64,000 nt of DNA, from contig NZ_CP087132.1 in assembly GCF_020911885.1 (NCBI RefSeq), positions 2,790,001 through 2,854,000 of the forward strand, written 5' to 3'. Positions 26,800 through 35,441 of this stretch are shown here, one piece after another (position 1 is the first letter of the stretch; every line of letters starts with the position of its first letter). This DNA comes from Flavobacterium acetivorans. Its GTDB lineage: Bacteria > Bacteroidota > Bacteroidia > Flavobacteriales > Flavobacteriaceae. The translations under genes and the position numbers were made by a program. The notes beneath the pieces were generated by a model that was not told where the DNA came from, did no database searches, and saw only the letters and a list, made by a program, of their open reading frames with translations.

Positions 26800-27396
26800 A
26801 TGTTGGACTGGTTAAAATATATCAATAAAGAACATCCTGAATTTTGGAAAACCTATATATCCAAATTTGATTCTAAATCAAGCCGTTATGTCATTTTATC
26901 CACTGAAAAAACAGGGCTAAACCCTCACAAAGATGTTGTTTTATCTATTTCAGCCTTTGCGGTTGTTAATGACAGTATTCTCATCAGCGATAGTTTTGAG
27001 GCCGTTTTATTACAATACAAATTCCTTCATGACAATCAGCTCTCTAATGAATTTATTATCGAAAGCAAGCTACCCAAATTAAGTGAGCCTGAAGCCATAA
27101 AAGCCTTCATTGAATTCATTGGAAACGCCGTATTAGTTGGCCATCACGTTGATTTTGATGTTGAAATGTTCAATGCCGCCTTAGAAAGATTAGGATGTGG
27201 CCGCTTAAAAAATGAAGCTTTGGATATTGATATCATGCATCGAAAATTAAACGATATTACGGATAAGCAATTTTCACTGGATGAGTTATCCCAAATTTAC
27301 AAAATACCCATAAGCGACCGGAATTCTTCTTCTGAAGATGCTTATAGAACAGCCTTGTTGTTCTTAAAATTAAAATCAAGATTAGGCATTAAATAA
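26800..27396 (+). CDS. DnaQ-like 3'-5' exonuclease-fold protein, motif I altered
   Basis: 198-residue RNase H-fold protein of the DEDD exonuclease family. Motif I reads 'YVILSTEKTGLNP', so the usual first Asp is Ser34 while Glu36 remains. Motif II 'VGHHVDFDVEMFNAAL' keeps Asp, and motif III 'SSEDAYRTALLFL' keeps Asp but lacks the usual His four residues before it. One of the four metal ligands is therefore missing and activity may be lost or changed. It starts 2 bp after the DUF294 gene, implying tight coupling, and its 3' end overlaps the convergent phosphopantetheinyl transferase gene by 8 bp. Confidence 0.82.
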   Translation: MLDWLKYINKEHPEFWKTYISKFDSKSSRYVILSTEKTGLNPHKDVVLSISAFAVVNDSILISDSFEAVLLQYKFLHDNQLSNEFIIESKLPKLSEPEAIKAFIEFIGNAVLVGHHVDFDVEMFNAALERLGCGRLKNEALDIDIMHRKLNDITDKQFSLDELSQIYKIPISDRNSSSEDAYRTALLFLKLKSRLGIK

Positions 27397-27886
27397 TTTT
27401 TTTTATAGTGATACAAGCATTATAACGTCCATGATGACTAATAGAAACTGGTCTCAAGATAATCCCTGAACGATCAACCAAAAACGGGATTCCGTTTATT
27501 TTTTGGATATTTTTGATCGGTCTAATTGGCTGAATTTGGTTAAAAAAATCCTTTTTAGCAACAGCTATCGTATGGATTTCGTCATTTATTATCGTGGTTT
27601 GGCTGTGATAAATATTCTTTTTGCAAATAACCAAACCCCGAGCTTCATCCTCATAAATACATTCTAATTGCCTTGGGATAAAAGCTCTAATACCAGTTGA
27701 TCTATTGTAGATTTTGTAAGCGGCTTCTTTTCTGCTCCAGAGATTCCAAACCATAATTTCAGGATTTTCGGCCTCTAAAATCAGCTGCTGTTCATAGGAA
27801 GTGAAAATTTTGTCCAGAAAGTGAGGCCTTTGCCAGTTACTTTCTTTTCGGGCTAGCGCCAAATCTACAATATCATTCCCAATCAT
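27389..27886 (-). CDS. 4'-phosphopantetheinyl transferase
   Basis: 165-residue enzyme that loads phosphopantetheine from CoA onto carrier proteins. 'IGNDIVDLAL' at the N-terminus and 'WNLWSRKEAAYKIYNR' contain the Mg-binding Asp/Glu and the W-x-x-KEA signature. It is the last gene of the type III PKS operon; its ATG overlaps the ACP stop (ATGA at 27883-27886), so it is probably dedicated to that ACP. It is shorter than Sfp and closer in size to AcpS-like enzymes. Confidence 0.88.
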   Translation of the reverse strand: MIGNDIVDLALARKESNWQRPHFLDKIFTSYEQQLILEAENPEIMVWNLWSRKEAAYKIYNRSTGIRAFIPRQLECIYEDEARGLVICKKNIYHSQTTIINDEIHTIAVAKKDFFNQIQPIRPIKNIQKINGIPFLVDRSGIILRPVSISHHGRYNACITIKKII

Positions 27887-28137
27887 TTTTCGGATAATTT
27901 AAATGCAATAACATCCAAGCTTGCTTTCACATTAATCATCTGTTCCATTTCCTTATTATCGATTATAATATCGAATTTTTCTTCAATATCTAAAATAACA
28001 TCTACCAGATTTGCAGAATTTATTCTTAAATCATTAATAAAATCCGTTTCTTCAGTCAAATCACTAAAGGCTTGCTGATTTTGAATATACGGTTTTACGA
28101 TAATTCTTAACTGTTCAATTATTGCTTCTCTATTCAT
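27883..28137 (-). CDS. Acyl carrier protein of the PKS operon
   Basis: 84-residue acyl carrier protein. The phosphopantetheine attachment Ser41 lies in 'INDLRINSANLVDVILDIEE'; the usual DSL is replaced by NSA, which sets it apart from the housekeeping fatty-acid ACP. It is acidic and four-helical. It overlaps the phosphopantetheinyl transferase start by 4 bp and follows the ketosynthase by 9 bp, so it likely carries the acyl chain built by the operon's ketosynthase and dehydratase. Confidence 0.88.
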   Translation of the reverse strand: MNREAIIEQLRIIVKPYIQNQQAFSDLTEETDFINDLRINSANLVDVILDIEEKFDIIIDNKEMEQMINVKASLDVIAFKLSEK

Positions 28138-28146
28138 AATTTTATT

Positions 28147-29421
28147 TTAGTGATTAAATTTCTTAAAGACAACACATCCGTTGACATCTCCAAAACCAAA
28201 ACTGGCTTTAATAATAACATTCAATTCTTTTTTGATCAATTGTCTCGGGATTCTGGAAGCATCGATAGTATTAGTAATTTCGGCATGCAAGTCTTCGCAA
28301 TTTATATTCGGAAAAAGGAAGTCCTGATGCAACTGCAATACCGAAGCGACACTTTCAACACTTCCGGCTGCTGATAAACAATGCCCAACCATCGATTTCA
28401 AAGAATTGATGTAAGGAAAATGAATTCCAGTTTTATTTAAAGCTTTACTCCAGTTTTCTATTTCTAAACTATCTTTGGATGTGGCTGTTAAATGCCCGTT
28501 TATAGCATCTATTTTATCTGGATGAATCTTCGCATTTACCAAAGCATCTTTGATGCATTTTTGAACCGCTTTAGGATTTGGAGCCGTCATTGTTCCCAAA
28601 CCTCTTTGTCCGCCAGAATTGATGTTTCCACCTAAAACTTCGGCATAAATTCTAGCTCCACGCGCCAAAGCACTTTCTAAGTCTTCTAAAACCAATGCGC
28701 CCGAACCACTTCCCGGTACAAATCCGGACGCACTCGCACTCATGGGTCTGGATCCTTTTTCTGGCGATTCATTATGTTTGAAAGTACAAACTCGCATAGC
28801 GTCAAAACCGCCCCAAATATAAGGACCGGAATCACTGGTACTTCCTGCCAAAATCCGTTTTGCCTGACCGGATTTAATTCTTTCAAAGGCCATTAGAATA
28901 CTTTCGGTACCTGTGGTGCAAGCAGAGGAATTTGATGAAACCTGATTTCCTAAACCTAATTTCCCACCTAAGTAAGCGCTAACTCCGCTATTCATCGTTT
29001 GTGCCACAGCTGTACTTCCTAGTCTACGGGTTTGAAAATCATCAATTTTATAGATGCTTTCACGAAATTTATCGATTCCCGATGTTCCCGTTCCAAAAAT
29101 AGTTCCGCTGTCCCAGTCAGGTTCTTCATTGATTTCTATACTTAATCCGGCATCTTTCCAAGCATCTATTCCTGCGATAACTCCATATAAAATCCCTGTC
29201 GAATTAAAACCTCTTAATTCTAATTCAGAAAAATAGTGCAATCTTAATTCATCTGTAATTACAGGCTTTCCCGAAATCTGACAGGAAAATTGCAAACGTT
29301 CGAGTTCAGGATCGTGCTTGATTCCTGAAATTCCATTCTTGATGGCATGTGTAAAAGCATCGAGCCCTACTCCATTTGGCGATACAATTCCAAGTCCTGT
29401 AATTACAACTCTGCTGTCCAT
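28147..29421 (-). CDS. Beta-ketoacyl-ACP synthase (KAS II/FabF-like)
   Basis: 424-residue condensing enzyme that elongates acyl-ACP with malonyl-ACP. The catalytic set is complete: Cys168 in 'SSNSSACTTGTESI', His310 in 'NGHLTATSKDSLE', Lys342 and His347 in 'SLKSMVGHCLSAAGS'. The flanking residues differ from housekeeping FabF (HLTATS instead of HGTSTP), which suggests a specialised substrate. It lies between the dehydratase (47 bp) and ACP (9 bp) genes. I infer that it builds the fatty starter for the type III PKS. Confidence 0.9.
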   Translation of the reverse strand: MDSRVVITGLGIVSPNGVGLDAFTHAIKNGISGIKHDPELERLQFSCQISGKPVITDELRLHYFSELELRGFNSTGILYGVIAGIDAWKDAGLSIEINEEPDWDSGTIFGTGTSGIDKFRESIYKIDDFQTRRLGSTAVAQTMNSGVSAYLGGKLGLGNQVSSNSSACTTGTESILMAFERIKSGQAKRILAGSTSDSGPYIWGGFDAMRVCTFKHNESPEKGSRPMSASASGFVPGSGSGALVLEDLESALARGARIYAEVLGGNINSGGQRGLGTMTAPNPKAVQKCIKDALVNAKIHPDKIDAINGHLTATSKDSLEIENWSKALNKTGIHFPYINSLKSMVGHCLSAAGSVESVASVLQLHQDFLFPNINCEDLHAEITNTIDASRIPRQLIKKELNVIIKASFGFGDVNGCVVFKKFNH

Positions 29422-29468
29422 TTATATCTGCTTTTTTATTAAAAAAATATCTTTCGACAAAAATTCAT

Positions 29469-29897
29469 TCAAATCATCATTCCGGCAATTGTTCCCTTAC
29501 AGACTTCGGTCCCCTGTTCATTTTTCATTAGCACTTTACATTTTAATTTTCCAAATCTAAAGTATATTTTTTCCGAAAAAACAGTTAACTTTTCCCCTGG
29601 AAGTACTACCATTAAAAAATCGATATCAGTTGATGTTAAGGCAATTGAAGTATCTTTACTAAAGCTGTTTTTTAACAGATATATTCCTAAGCACACTAAG
29701 CCTATTTGCGCCATAACTTCGGTTAATAACACCCCTGGAGTAATAGGTTTATCTTTAAAATGCCCTTTGTAAAAATCTGCTTTTTCATCAAATGTATAAC
29801 TCCCTACTACCCTATTTTCATTGATTTCGATTATTTCATCGACAAACAAAAAGGGTTTAGAATACGGTAGTTTTGCTATAATTTCTTCGCTTTTCAT
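29469..29897 (-). CDS. 3-hydroxyacyl-ACP dehydratase, FabZ-like hotdog
   Basis: 142-residue single-hotdog dehydratase. The FabZ signature is clear: 'YKGHFKDKPITPGVLLTEVM' with catalytic His46 and Glu60. It probably dehydrates beta-hydroxyacyl-ACP on the operon's own ACP. No ketoreductase or enoyl reductase is encoded nearby, so these would come from primary metabolism, or the chain may remain unsaturated. It lies 12 bp after the type III PKS gene. Confidence 0.88.
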   Translation of the reverse strand: MKSEEIIAKLPYSKPFLFVDEIIEINENRVVGSYTFDEKADFYKGHFKDKPITPGVLLTEVMAQIGLVCLGIYLLKNSFSKDTSIALTSTDIDFLMVVLPGEKLTVFSEKIYFRFGKLKCKVLMKNEQGTEVCKGTIAGMMI

Positions 29898-29909
29898 ACT
29901 TACTTTGGA

Positions 29910-30962
29910 CTAAAATTGCAATAACACTCTTTGAGCCGAAAATCCTGGACCAAAACTCAACATGAGTCCTTTTTCTCCTTTTGGCGGTAAGCGATCCATA
30001 AATCGTTCCAGTACATACAAAACCGTTGCGCTCGACATATTGCCATACAGACGCAATACTTCTTTGGTATCATCGATATTTTTACCCAAATCTAAAAATA
30101 AACCTTCAACAGTTTGAACAATTTTCTTCCCACCGGGATGGAAAATTAAATGATCAATATCGCTAATTTCCATATTGTTCTTTTTTAAAAAAGGATGAAT
30201 AATATCAGGAAAATGGGAAGCGATTGTATCAGGAACTTCAATATCCAAGATCATTTGCAAGCCTGAATCAGTAAGTTTAAAGCCCATCATGTGTTCGTTG
30301 TCATAAAAATGATACATTTCTTCATCTAGAATTTCCGGTCCTTCATCGGCTTCATCAGAAGAAAGCAAGACGCAGGCTGCTCCGTCTCCAAAAATTGCCG
30401 CACTTACAATATTAGCCATTGAAAAATCATTGAGCTGAAAGGTAGCGGTAGGACTCTCTACAGAAATTACAGCTGCTCGCTTTCCGGGATTGGCTTTGAG
30501 GAAATTTTTGGCATAAATAATTCCCGAAATTCCCGCAGCACAGCCCATTTCAGTCACAGGAAGCCGAACAATATCCTGACGTAATTTTAGTTTATTAATC
30601 AAGTAAGCATCCAAAGAAGGAATCATAATTCCGGTGCAGCTCACCGTGATGATATAATCTAAATCTTCGGGTTTCCAATTGGATTGTCCCAAGGATTTTT
30701 GTAGTACTTTTTCTCCTAAATCAATGACTTCCCGCACATAAATGGTATTTCTTTCTTCGAAGGATGCTTTGGTAAAAACTTCAATGGGATCCATTATGGA
30801 ATAGCGTTTATCAACTGCCGCAGCTTCAAAAATTTTCTTTACTTTCCTGATGAATCGATCATCCTGTCCCGAAAGCCAAATATCAAGAAACGGAATAATT
30901 TCGGCCGTGGTTCTTGAATATCGCGGAAGTTGCTTGCTGACCGTATGTATTTTTACACTCAT
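29910..30962 (-). CDS. Type III polyketide synthase (chalcone/stilbene synthase family)
   Basis: 350-residue homodimeric condensing enzyme that extends an acyl starter with malonyl-CoA and cyclises the product. Counting from the ATG at 30962, the catalytic triad is Cys141 ('VTEMGCAAGISG'), His275 ('IFHPGGKK') and Asn308 ('LYGNMSSAT'). The frame can be opened to 31004, but the ATG at 30962 gives a 4 bp ATGA overlap with the methyltransferase stop, matching the other couplings in the operon. The methyltransferase and flavoprotein partners resemble those of alkylresorcinol/alkylquinone (phenolic lipid) synthases; the product itself is unknown. Confidence 0.92.
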   Translation of the reverse strand: MSVKIHTVSKQLPRYSRTTAEIIPFLDIWLSGQDDRFIRKVKKIFEAAAVDKRYSIMDPIEVFTKASFEERNTIYVREVIDLGEKVLQKSLGQSNWKPEDLDYIITVSCTGIMIPSLDAYLINKLKLRQDIVRLPVTEMGCAAGISGIIYAKNFLKANPGKRAAVISVESPTATFQLNDFSMANIVSAAIFGDGAACVLLSSDEADEGPEILDEEMYHFYDNEHMMGFKLTDSGLQMILDIEVPDTIASHFPDIIHPFLKKNNMEISDIDHLIFHPGGKKIVQTVEGLFLDLGKNIDDTKEVLRLYGNMSSATVLYVLERFMDRLPPKGEKGLMLSFGPGFSAQRVLLQF

Positions 30963-31672
30963 ATTTTTGAAATTATCCATTGGTAGCGAAAAGCCCACTT
31001 CCATTGAATATTATACTTTTTAAAGTTATTTTTCTCAGAAAAACGGCTTAATTCCTCTCTTTTAAAACCTCTTAAAATTGATGTCAATCCATCTTCTCTT
31101 GAAATGGTATTTAGCCTAAAAACATAACAGAGCAACTGAAACAAGCGATAAGATATAGCGCTTCTGTGTAAATCATTAATCACTATTCCTAGGTTAGCAT
31201 TCCTATAAAAAACGGACATTAATTTCAGGATTTCATCTTCTTTAAAATGATGTAAGGTCAAGGTGCATAGTGCAATATCGTATTTTATCTCGTTGAATTC
31301 TTTATCAAAAACATCCAGGCAGCGATAGGATATATTAGCGTATCTCTTTGACAAATGACGGGCATAATTCACCGTAAAATCATTGGCATCAATCCCTATT
31401 AAATTCAATTTCAAATTGTTTCTTTTGCCATAATCAGCCAGAATGCGCAGCATGTCTCCATTGCCGCTACCCACATCTACAATGGTTATTTCAATAGTGT
31501 TCAAATTATTCGAAATCAACTTTTTGACTCCAGATAAAGTTAGCTTATTTCCTCCTAAAAGTTGATTAATTTTGGCAATTTTATCCAAGGCTTCACGCAA
31601 AACTTCGCCTTCCATAGTAAAATCGTCTATGATTTCCTGTCGGTCTATTCGATGTTTAGTGTTTAGTCCCAT
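30959..31672 (-). CDS. Class I SAM-dependent methyltransferase
   Basis: 237-residue Rossmann-fold methyltransferase. SAM motif I is 'TIVDVGSGNGDMLRILADY', motif II region 'LIGIDAN', and motif IV 'DIALCTLTLHHF'. It lies 9 bp after the FAD oxidoreductase gene and overlaps the type III PKS start by 4 bp, so it very probably methylates the polyketide product (O- or C-methylation). It differs from the membrane methyltransferase of the Streptomyces srs phenolic lipid system. Confidence 0.9.
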   Translation of the reverse strand: MGLNTKHRIDRQEIIDDFTMEGEVLREALDKIAKINQLLGGNKLTLSGVKKLISNNLNTIEITIVDVGSGNGDMLRILADYGKRNNLKLNLIGIDANDFTVNYARHLSKRYANISYRCLDVFDKEFNEIKYDIALCTLTLHHFKEDEILKLMSVFYRNANLGIVINDLHRSAISYRLFQLLCYVFRLNTISREDGLTSILRGFKREELSRFSEKNNFKKYNIQWKWAFRYQWIISKI

Positions 31673-31681
31673 TTATTTTTT

Positions 31682-32806
31682 TTAAAGGATGGATTTACCA
31701 TGCGTTTTTCGAATAATAAAAGCCAATAAAGAAGGGAACAAAACCAACAATTGCATGACAAATCCCGTCAGTTTTGGTCTTTGCAAAATCTTAGTTAAAA
31801 AACGAGCTGTTTTTAATCTTTCTTCAAAATTAGTCTTCCAAGCTGTATTGTAGCGTTGCTCCAATTCGCTTCTTGAACCAATTTTAGCATTAAAATAATC
31901 CCCTGTCAATTCCGAAGCAATCTTGGCTCCATGAATCGCCATTGCCATACCGTTGCCGCACAAAGGATGAATCAAACCCGCACTGTCTCCAATCATCAGT
32001 ATATGGTTTTCGACAGCATTTTTCTTTTCGAAAGAAATTTGGCTGATTGTTAAAGGTTTTTCAAAAAGCATTTTGCCCTTTTGAAAAATAAGCTTCAAAT
32101 GTGGATTTACAGAAACTACCTTCTGCTGAAATTCCTCAATATTCAGGTATTTTTTAAAAGTATCATAATGCGTCAAATAACAAACATTAACCCTATTACT
32201 CTCTACTTTTGAAAGCCCACAATAACCACCCTCAAAAGTATGTAAACCCACTACATCATCAGGAAAATCAAACCTATAATGCGCCTTGACAGCTAACCAT
32301 GATGATTTTTTTTGAATAAATTTTCTGCTTAACTTTTGATCGATATTGGAACGTTTTCCAAAAGCACCCAGCACAATTTCAGATTCAAAAATGCCGCTGT
32401 TTGAAGTAGAAACTTTAAATTGATTGTCGCTAAAAACTACGCTTTCCACATTATCTTGTATCATTTGACAACCAGAAGCTACAACTTTTTTATACAAAAA
32501 TTCATCTAAAGCATAGCGACTGACTCCAAAACCTCCCAATGGTAACTTGCAATTAATTGTTTGACCGTTTTCAATTGAAAATTGTAGCTTACTAATGGAA
32601 ACAGGCCTCAGTTCTTGAATATCTATGTTTAACCATTGAAAATAAGGTAAAACTTCATTTGAAATGTATTCTCCGCAAACTTTGTGTTTTGGAAATTCAT
32701 TTTTTTCTATCAAAATTACCTCTATTCCTATTTTCAACAAATGAATTGCCGCTGTGAGACCAGCCAAACCTCCGCCTACGATAATTACAGGAGTTTTTAT
32801 TTTCAT
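31682..32806 (-). CDS. FAD-dependent oxidoreductase (geranylgeranyl reductase / hydroxylase family)
   Basis: 374-residue flavoprotein. It has the FAD motif 'IVGGGLAGLTAAIHLLK', then 'IEKNEFPKHKVCGEYIS', and the second FAD motif 'MIGDSAGLIHPLCGNGMAMA'. The family includes geranylgeranyl reductases and aromatic hydroxylases of the UbiH type. As first gene of the type III PKS operon it most likely hydroxylates the aromatic ring (towards a quinone) or reduces a side chain; sequence alone cannot separate these. A -7 element lies ~93 bp upstream. Confidence 0.88.
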   Translation of the reverse strand: MKIKTPVIIVGGGLAGLTAAIHLLKIGIEVILIEKNEFPKHKVCGEYISNEVLPYFQWLNIDIQELRPVSISKLQFSIENGQTINCKLPLGGFGVSRYALDEFLYKKVVASGCQMIQDNVESVVFSDNQFKVSTSNSGIFESEIVLGAFGKRSNIDQKLSRKFIQKKSSWLAVKAHYRFDFPDDVVGLHTFEGGYCGLSKVESNRVNVCYLTHYDTFKKYLNIEEFQQKVVSVNPHLKLIFQKGKMLFEKPLTISQISFEKKNAVENHILMIGDSAGLIHPLCGNGMAMAIHGAKIASELTGDYFNAKIGSRSELEQRYNTAWKTNFEERLKTARFLTKILQRPKLTGFVMQLLVLFPSLLAFIIRKTHGKSIL

Positions 32807-32898
32807 ATATGTAAAATCTAATTATCAGCGGTCATATATGGTATGCTTCGCCAGTTCGCAAGCTCGGGTCACCTTTTTTTTATCTGTGTTTGCTTACG

Positions 32899-32906
32899 CA
32901 AACTTA
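32899..32906 (-). promoter_or_regulatory. Candidate -7 element for the type III PKS operon
   Basis: Minus strand TAAGTTTG, an exact TAnnTTTG match in the 222 bp spacer before the FAD gene. It overlaps one arm of a small perfect hairpin (GTTTGC/GCAAAC, 32889-32904), which might influence its use. Confidence 0.4.
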
Positions 32907-32970
32907 TTGATAATGGCGATTTCATAATCCTGCTAATTTAAGCAATTTCCTTCAAATGAAATGCTTATGT

Positions 32971-33006
32971 AAAAAAAAACTACCCCATTTTGTGGAGCAG
33001 TTTTTT
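32971..33006 (-). terminator. Intrinsic terminator after acs
   Basis: On the minus strand ACTGCTCCA pairs with TGGGGTAGT over nine positions if two G-U pairs are allowed (32979-32987 with 32993-33001), with A/T extension and nine Ts. The G-U pairs exist only in minus-strand RNA, so it serves acs and not plus-strand transcription. Confidence 0.7.
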
Positions 33007-33028
33007 AGTTGGCTAATTATTTTTGGTT

Positions 33029-34936
33029 TTAAATTCTTTCGTCTTTAATTTCGTCAACGATCTCTGGATTTAATAAAGTAGAAGTATCACCAAAATTAGA
33101 GAAATCACCTTCAGCAATTTTACGCAAAATTCGACGCATAATTTTTCCGGAGCGCGTTTTTGGTAAACCTGAAACAAACTGAATTTTGTCAAGTTTTGCA
33201 ATTGGCCCAATATGGTCTGAAATTTGTTGATTGATCTCTTTAGACAGATTTTCTCTATCTCGATACTCACCTGATTCTTTTAAAATCACAAAACCATATA
33301 ATGCATTTCCTTTTATATCATGTGGAAAACCTACAATTGCACTTTCTGCCACTGCCGGGTGTTCATTTATGGCATCTTCGATTGGTGCCGTTCCTAAATT
33401 ATGACCAGAAACAATGACAACATCATCTACACGACCCGTAATTCTATAATAACCTACTTCGTCACGTAAAGCACCGTCACCCGTAAAATATTTACCTGGA
33501 AAGGCACTAAAATAAGTCTCTTTATAGCGTTGGTGATCACCCCAGATGGTTCGGGCAATTCCAGGCCAAGGGAATTTAATACAAAGACTTCCAGTTACCT
33601 GATTTCCTTCTATTTCGTTGCGTTTTTCATCCATCAGAACAGGTTGAATTCCCGGTAACGGCAAGGAAGCATAAGTTGGTTTGGTAGGGGTTACAAATGC
33701 AATTGGAGAAATCATAATTCCACCGGTTTCTGTTTGCCACCAAGTATCAACAATCGGACAACGTTTTCCACCTACATGATCGTTGAACCAGTGCCAAGCC
33801 TCTTCATTGATAGGTTCGCCAACAGAACCAATCACTTTTAAAGTCTTCAAAGGGTATTTTTGAACATAGTCCAAACTCTCTTTGGCCAAAGCTCGTATAG
33901 CTGTAGGTGCCGTATAAAATTGCGTTATTTTATGCTTTTCGATAATTTCCCAAAAGCGACTAAAATCAGGATAAGAAGGAACTCCTTCAAAAATAACGGT
34001 TGTAGCACCATTCAATAAAGGACCATATAGAATATAGGAATGTCCGGTAATCCAACCTATATCGGCAGTACACCAAAAGATATCATTATCCTCATAATTA
34101 AATACATTTTTGAATGTATAAGCCGTATGTACCATGTATCCGGCAGTGGTATGCACCATTCCTTTTGGTTTCCCGGTAGAACCAGAAGTATACAATATAA
34201 ATAAAGGATCTTCTGCATCCATGATTTCAGCAACATTATTATCCGATGCAGCATCAAAAAGTGGTTGCAACCATTGATCACGCCCCGGCTTCATATGAAT
34301 GTCTGTATTTGTTCTTTTAGCAACTAATACACTTTCAACAGAAGGACAATTTACTAAAGCTTCATCAATAATTCCTTTCAATTCAATTGTCTTATTTCCG
34401 CGGTAACCACCATCAGAAGTAATCACCATTTTACATTCACTATCAATAATTCTGCTAGCCACAGCTGAAGCTGAAAATCCTGCAAAAACAACCGAATGTA
34501 TCGCTCCTATCCTAGCACAAGCCAAGATGGAAACTGCCAGTTCAGGAATCATAGGTAAATAAATACAAACTCTATCTCCTTTTTTAATTCCTTGCTCGCG
34601 TAAAACGTTGGCCATTTTACAAACACGTTGATGCAATTCATTATAACTGATATGTAATGCTTCCTCATCTGGGCTGTTAGGCTCAAAAATAATGGCTGTT
34701 CTGTCTCCTCTCTTATTAAGATGTCTGTCTATACAGTTCTTTGTAATATTTACTTTTGCTTCGGTAAACCATTTTACTTCAGCCTCAGCCATATTAAAAT
34801 CTACTACTTTGTCCCATAATTGGTACCAAGTAAAATTTTCTTCGGCTATTTTGCCCCAAAACTTTCTAGGCTCACGAACTGATTTATTATAGTGTTTAAA
34901 GTATTGTTCTAAATTTTCAATTTTATAATAACTCAT
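33029..34936 (-). CDS. acs: Acetate--CoA ligase (acetyl-CoA synthetase)
   Basis: 635-residue AMP-forming ligase that activates acetate to acetyl-CoA in the cytosol. The AMP-binding P-loop is 'YTSGSTGKPKGMVHT'; 'DTWWQTETGG' is the Acs-specific A5 motif with the acetate-pocket Trp; 'YFTGDGALRD' follows. The C-terminal 'PKTRSGKIMRR' contains the catalytic Lys near 598, the site of regulatory acetylation in Acs enzymes. Length is typical. It is monocistronic with its own terminator; the usual DUF294/exonuclease partners are encoded beyond the PKS operon. Confidence 0.96.
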   Translation of the reverse strand: MSYYKIENLEQYFKHYNKSVREPRKFWGKIAEENFTWYQLWDKVVDFNMAEAEVKWFTEAKVNITKNCIDRHLNKRGDRTAIIFEPNSPDEEALHISYNELHQRVCKMANVLREQGIKKGDRVCIYLPMIPELAVSILACARIGAIHSVVFAGFSASAVASRIIDSECKMVITSDGGYRGNKTIELKGIIDEALVNCPSVESVLVAKRTNTDIHMKPGRDQWLQPLFDAASDNNVAEIMDAEDPLFILYTSGSTGKPKGMVHTTAGYMVHTAYTFKNVFNYEDNDIFWCTADIGWITGHSYILYGPLLNGATTVIFEGVPSYPDFSRFWEIIEKHKITQFYTAPTAIRALAKESLDYVQKYPLKTLKVIGSVGEPINEEAWHWFNDHVGGKRCPIVDTWWQTETGGIMISPIAFVTPTKPTYASLPLPGIQPVLMDEKRNEIEGNQVTGSLCIKFPWPGIARTIWGDHQRYKETYFSAFPGKYFTGDGALRDEVGYYRITGRVDDVVIVSGHNLGTAPIEDAINEHPAVAESAIVGFPHDIKGNALYGFVILKESGEYRDRENLSKEINQQISDHIGPIAKLDKIQFVSGLPKTRSGKIMRRILRKIAEGDFSNFGDTSTLLNPEIVDEIKDERI

Positions 34937-35441
34937 GCTTTTTAATTTTTTATAAATGTATTAAATCCCTCTCTATTCTTAAAACAATTTAAATCATTAA
35001 TTATATTAAAAAAAAATATATTTCATATAAAAACATTCAATTAAATGTATTTTATCTAATAATAGGTTGTTTTAGTGAAATTCTCATGTATCAAAAAAGG
35101 CGCAGTAGATTTCCTACCCGCCTTTTTTCATTAACAACAATTTCAACATTAAGATATGCGGTAAAACGCAACAAAACCCAACCACCTAAAAGAACTTGGA
35201 TGTTAAATACACTATTACCTGCTATAATATAAGAATATAGTCCCTCTAACAGTGTCACTTTATTAAAGGAATCACCTCACTTAGTTTACAACTCCTTTGC
35301 AAACTAAGTGATGCAATAAGCAACTATATTCATTTTTGAAATTTTAATAAATCGTTTAACTAATTCAAAATATTATAGAAATAAATGATACAGTGCAAAT
35401 TCCAACACATTAACATGTGTCGTAACTCCTCAATTTAATCT
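34937..35441. other. 505 bp intergenic region between ilvC and acs with several hairpins
   Basis: No convincing coding frame. It holds a 6 bp hairpin at 35405-35420 just after ilvC, an 11 bp perfect stem (35277-35287 with 35301-35311, loop 13 nt), and a terminator-like hairpin with A and T runs on both sides at 35094-35127. The acs promoter should lie at its left end, but I see no exact TAnnTTTG match there. A small RNA is possible. Confidence 0.5.
35094..35127. terminator. Bidirectional terminator-like hairpin between ilvC and acs
   Basis: AAAAAAGGCG pairs with CGCCTTTTTT, followed by a small mismatch and GTAG/CTAC, with a 5-6 nt loop. On the minus strand it ends in a T-run about 315 nt after ilvC, so it could end ilv transcription or a small RNA. 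Confidence 0.55.

Noticed and set aside
27389..27396. Frameshift or assembly error at the exonuclease/phosphopantetheinyl transferase junction
   Set aside because: Both genes are full length and convergent; an 8 bp tail overlap is normal in compact genomes.
28147..32806. Flexirubin or aryl-polyene cluster
   Set aside because: The characteristic aromatic ammonia lyase, DarA/DarB pair, and multiple ketosynthases and acyltransferases are missing; the type III PKS defines a different pathway.
32840..32880. Insertion-sequence end suggested by a GC-richer patch (GCTTCGCCAGTTCGCAAGC)
   Set aside because: No transposase, target duplication or matching end is visible; it may be part of an interspersed repeat, but there is no second copy in the window.
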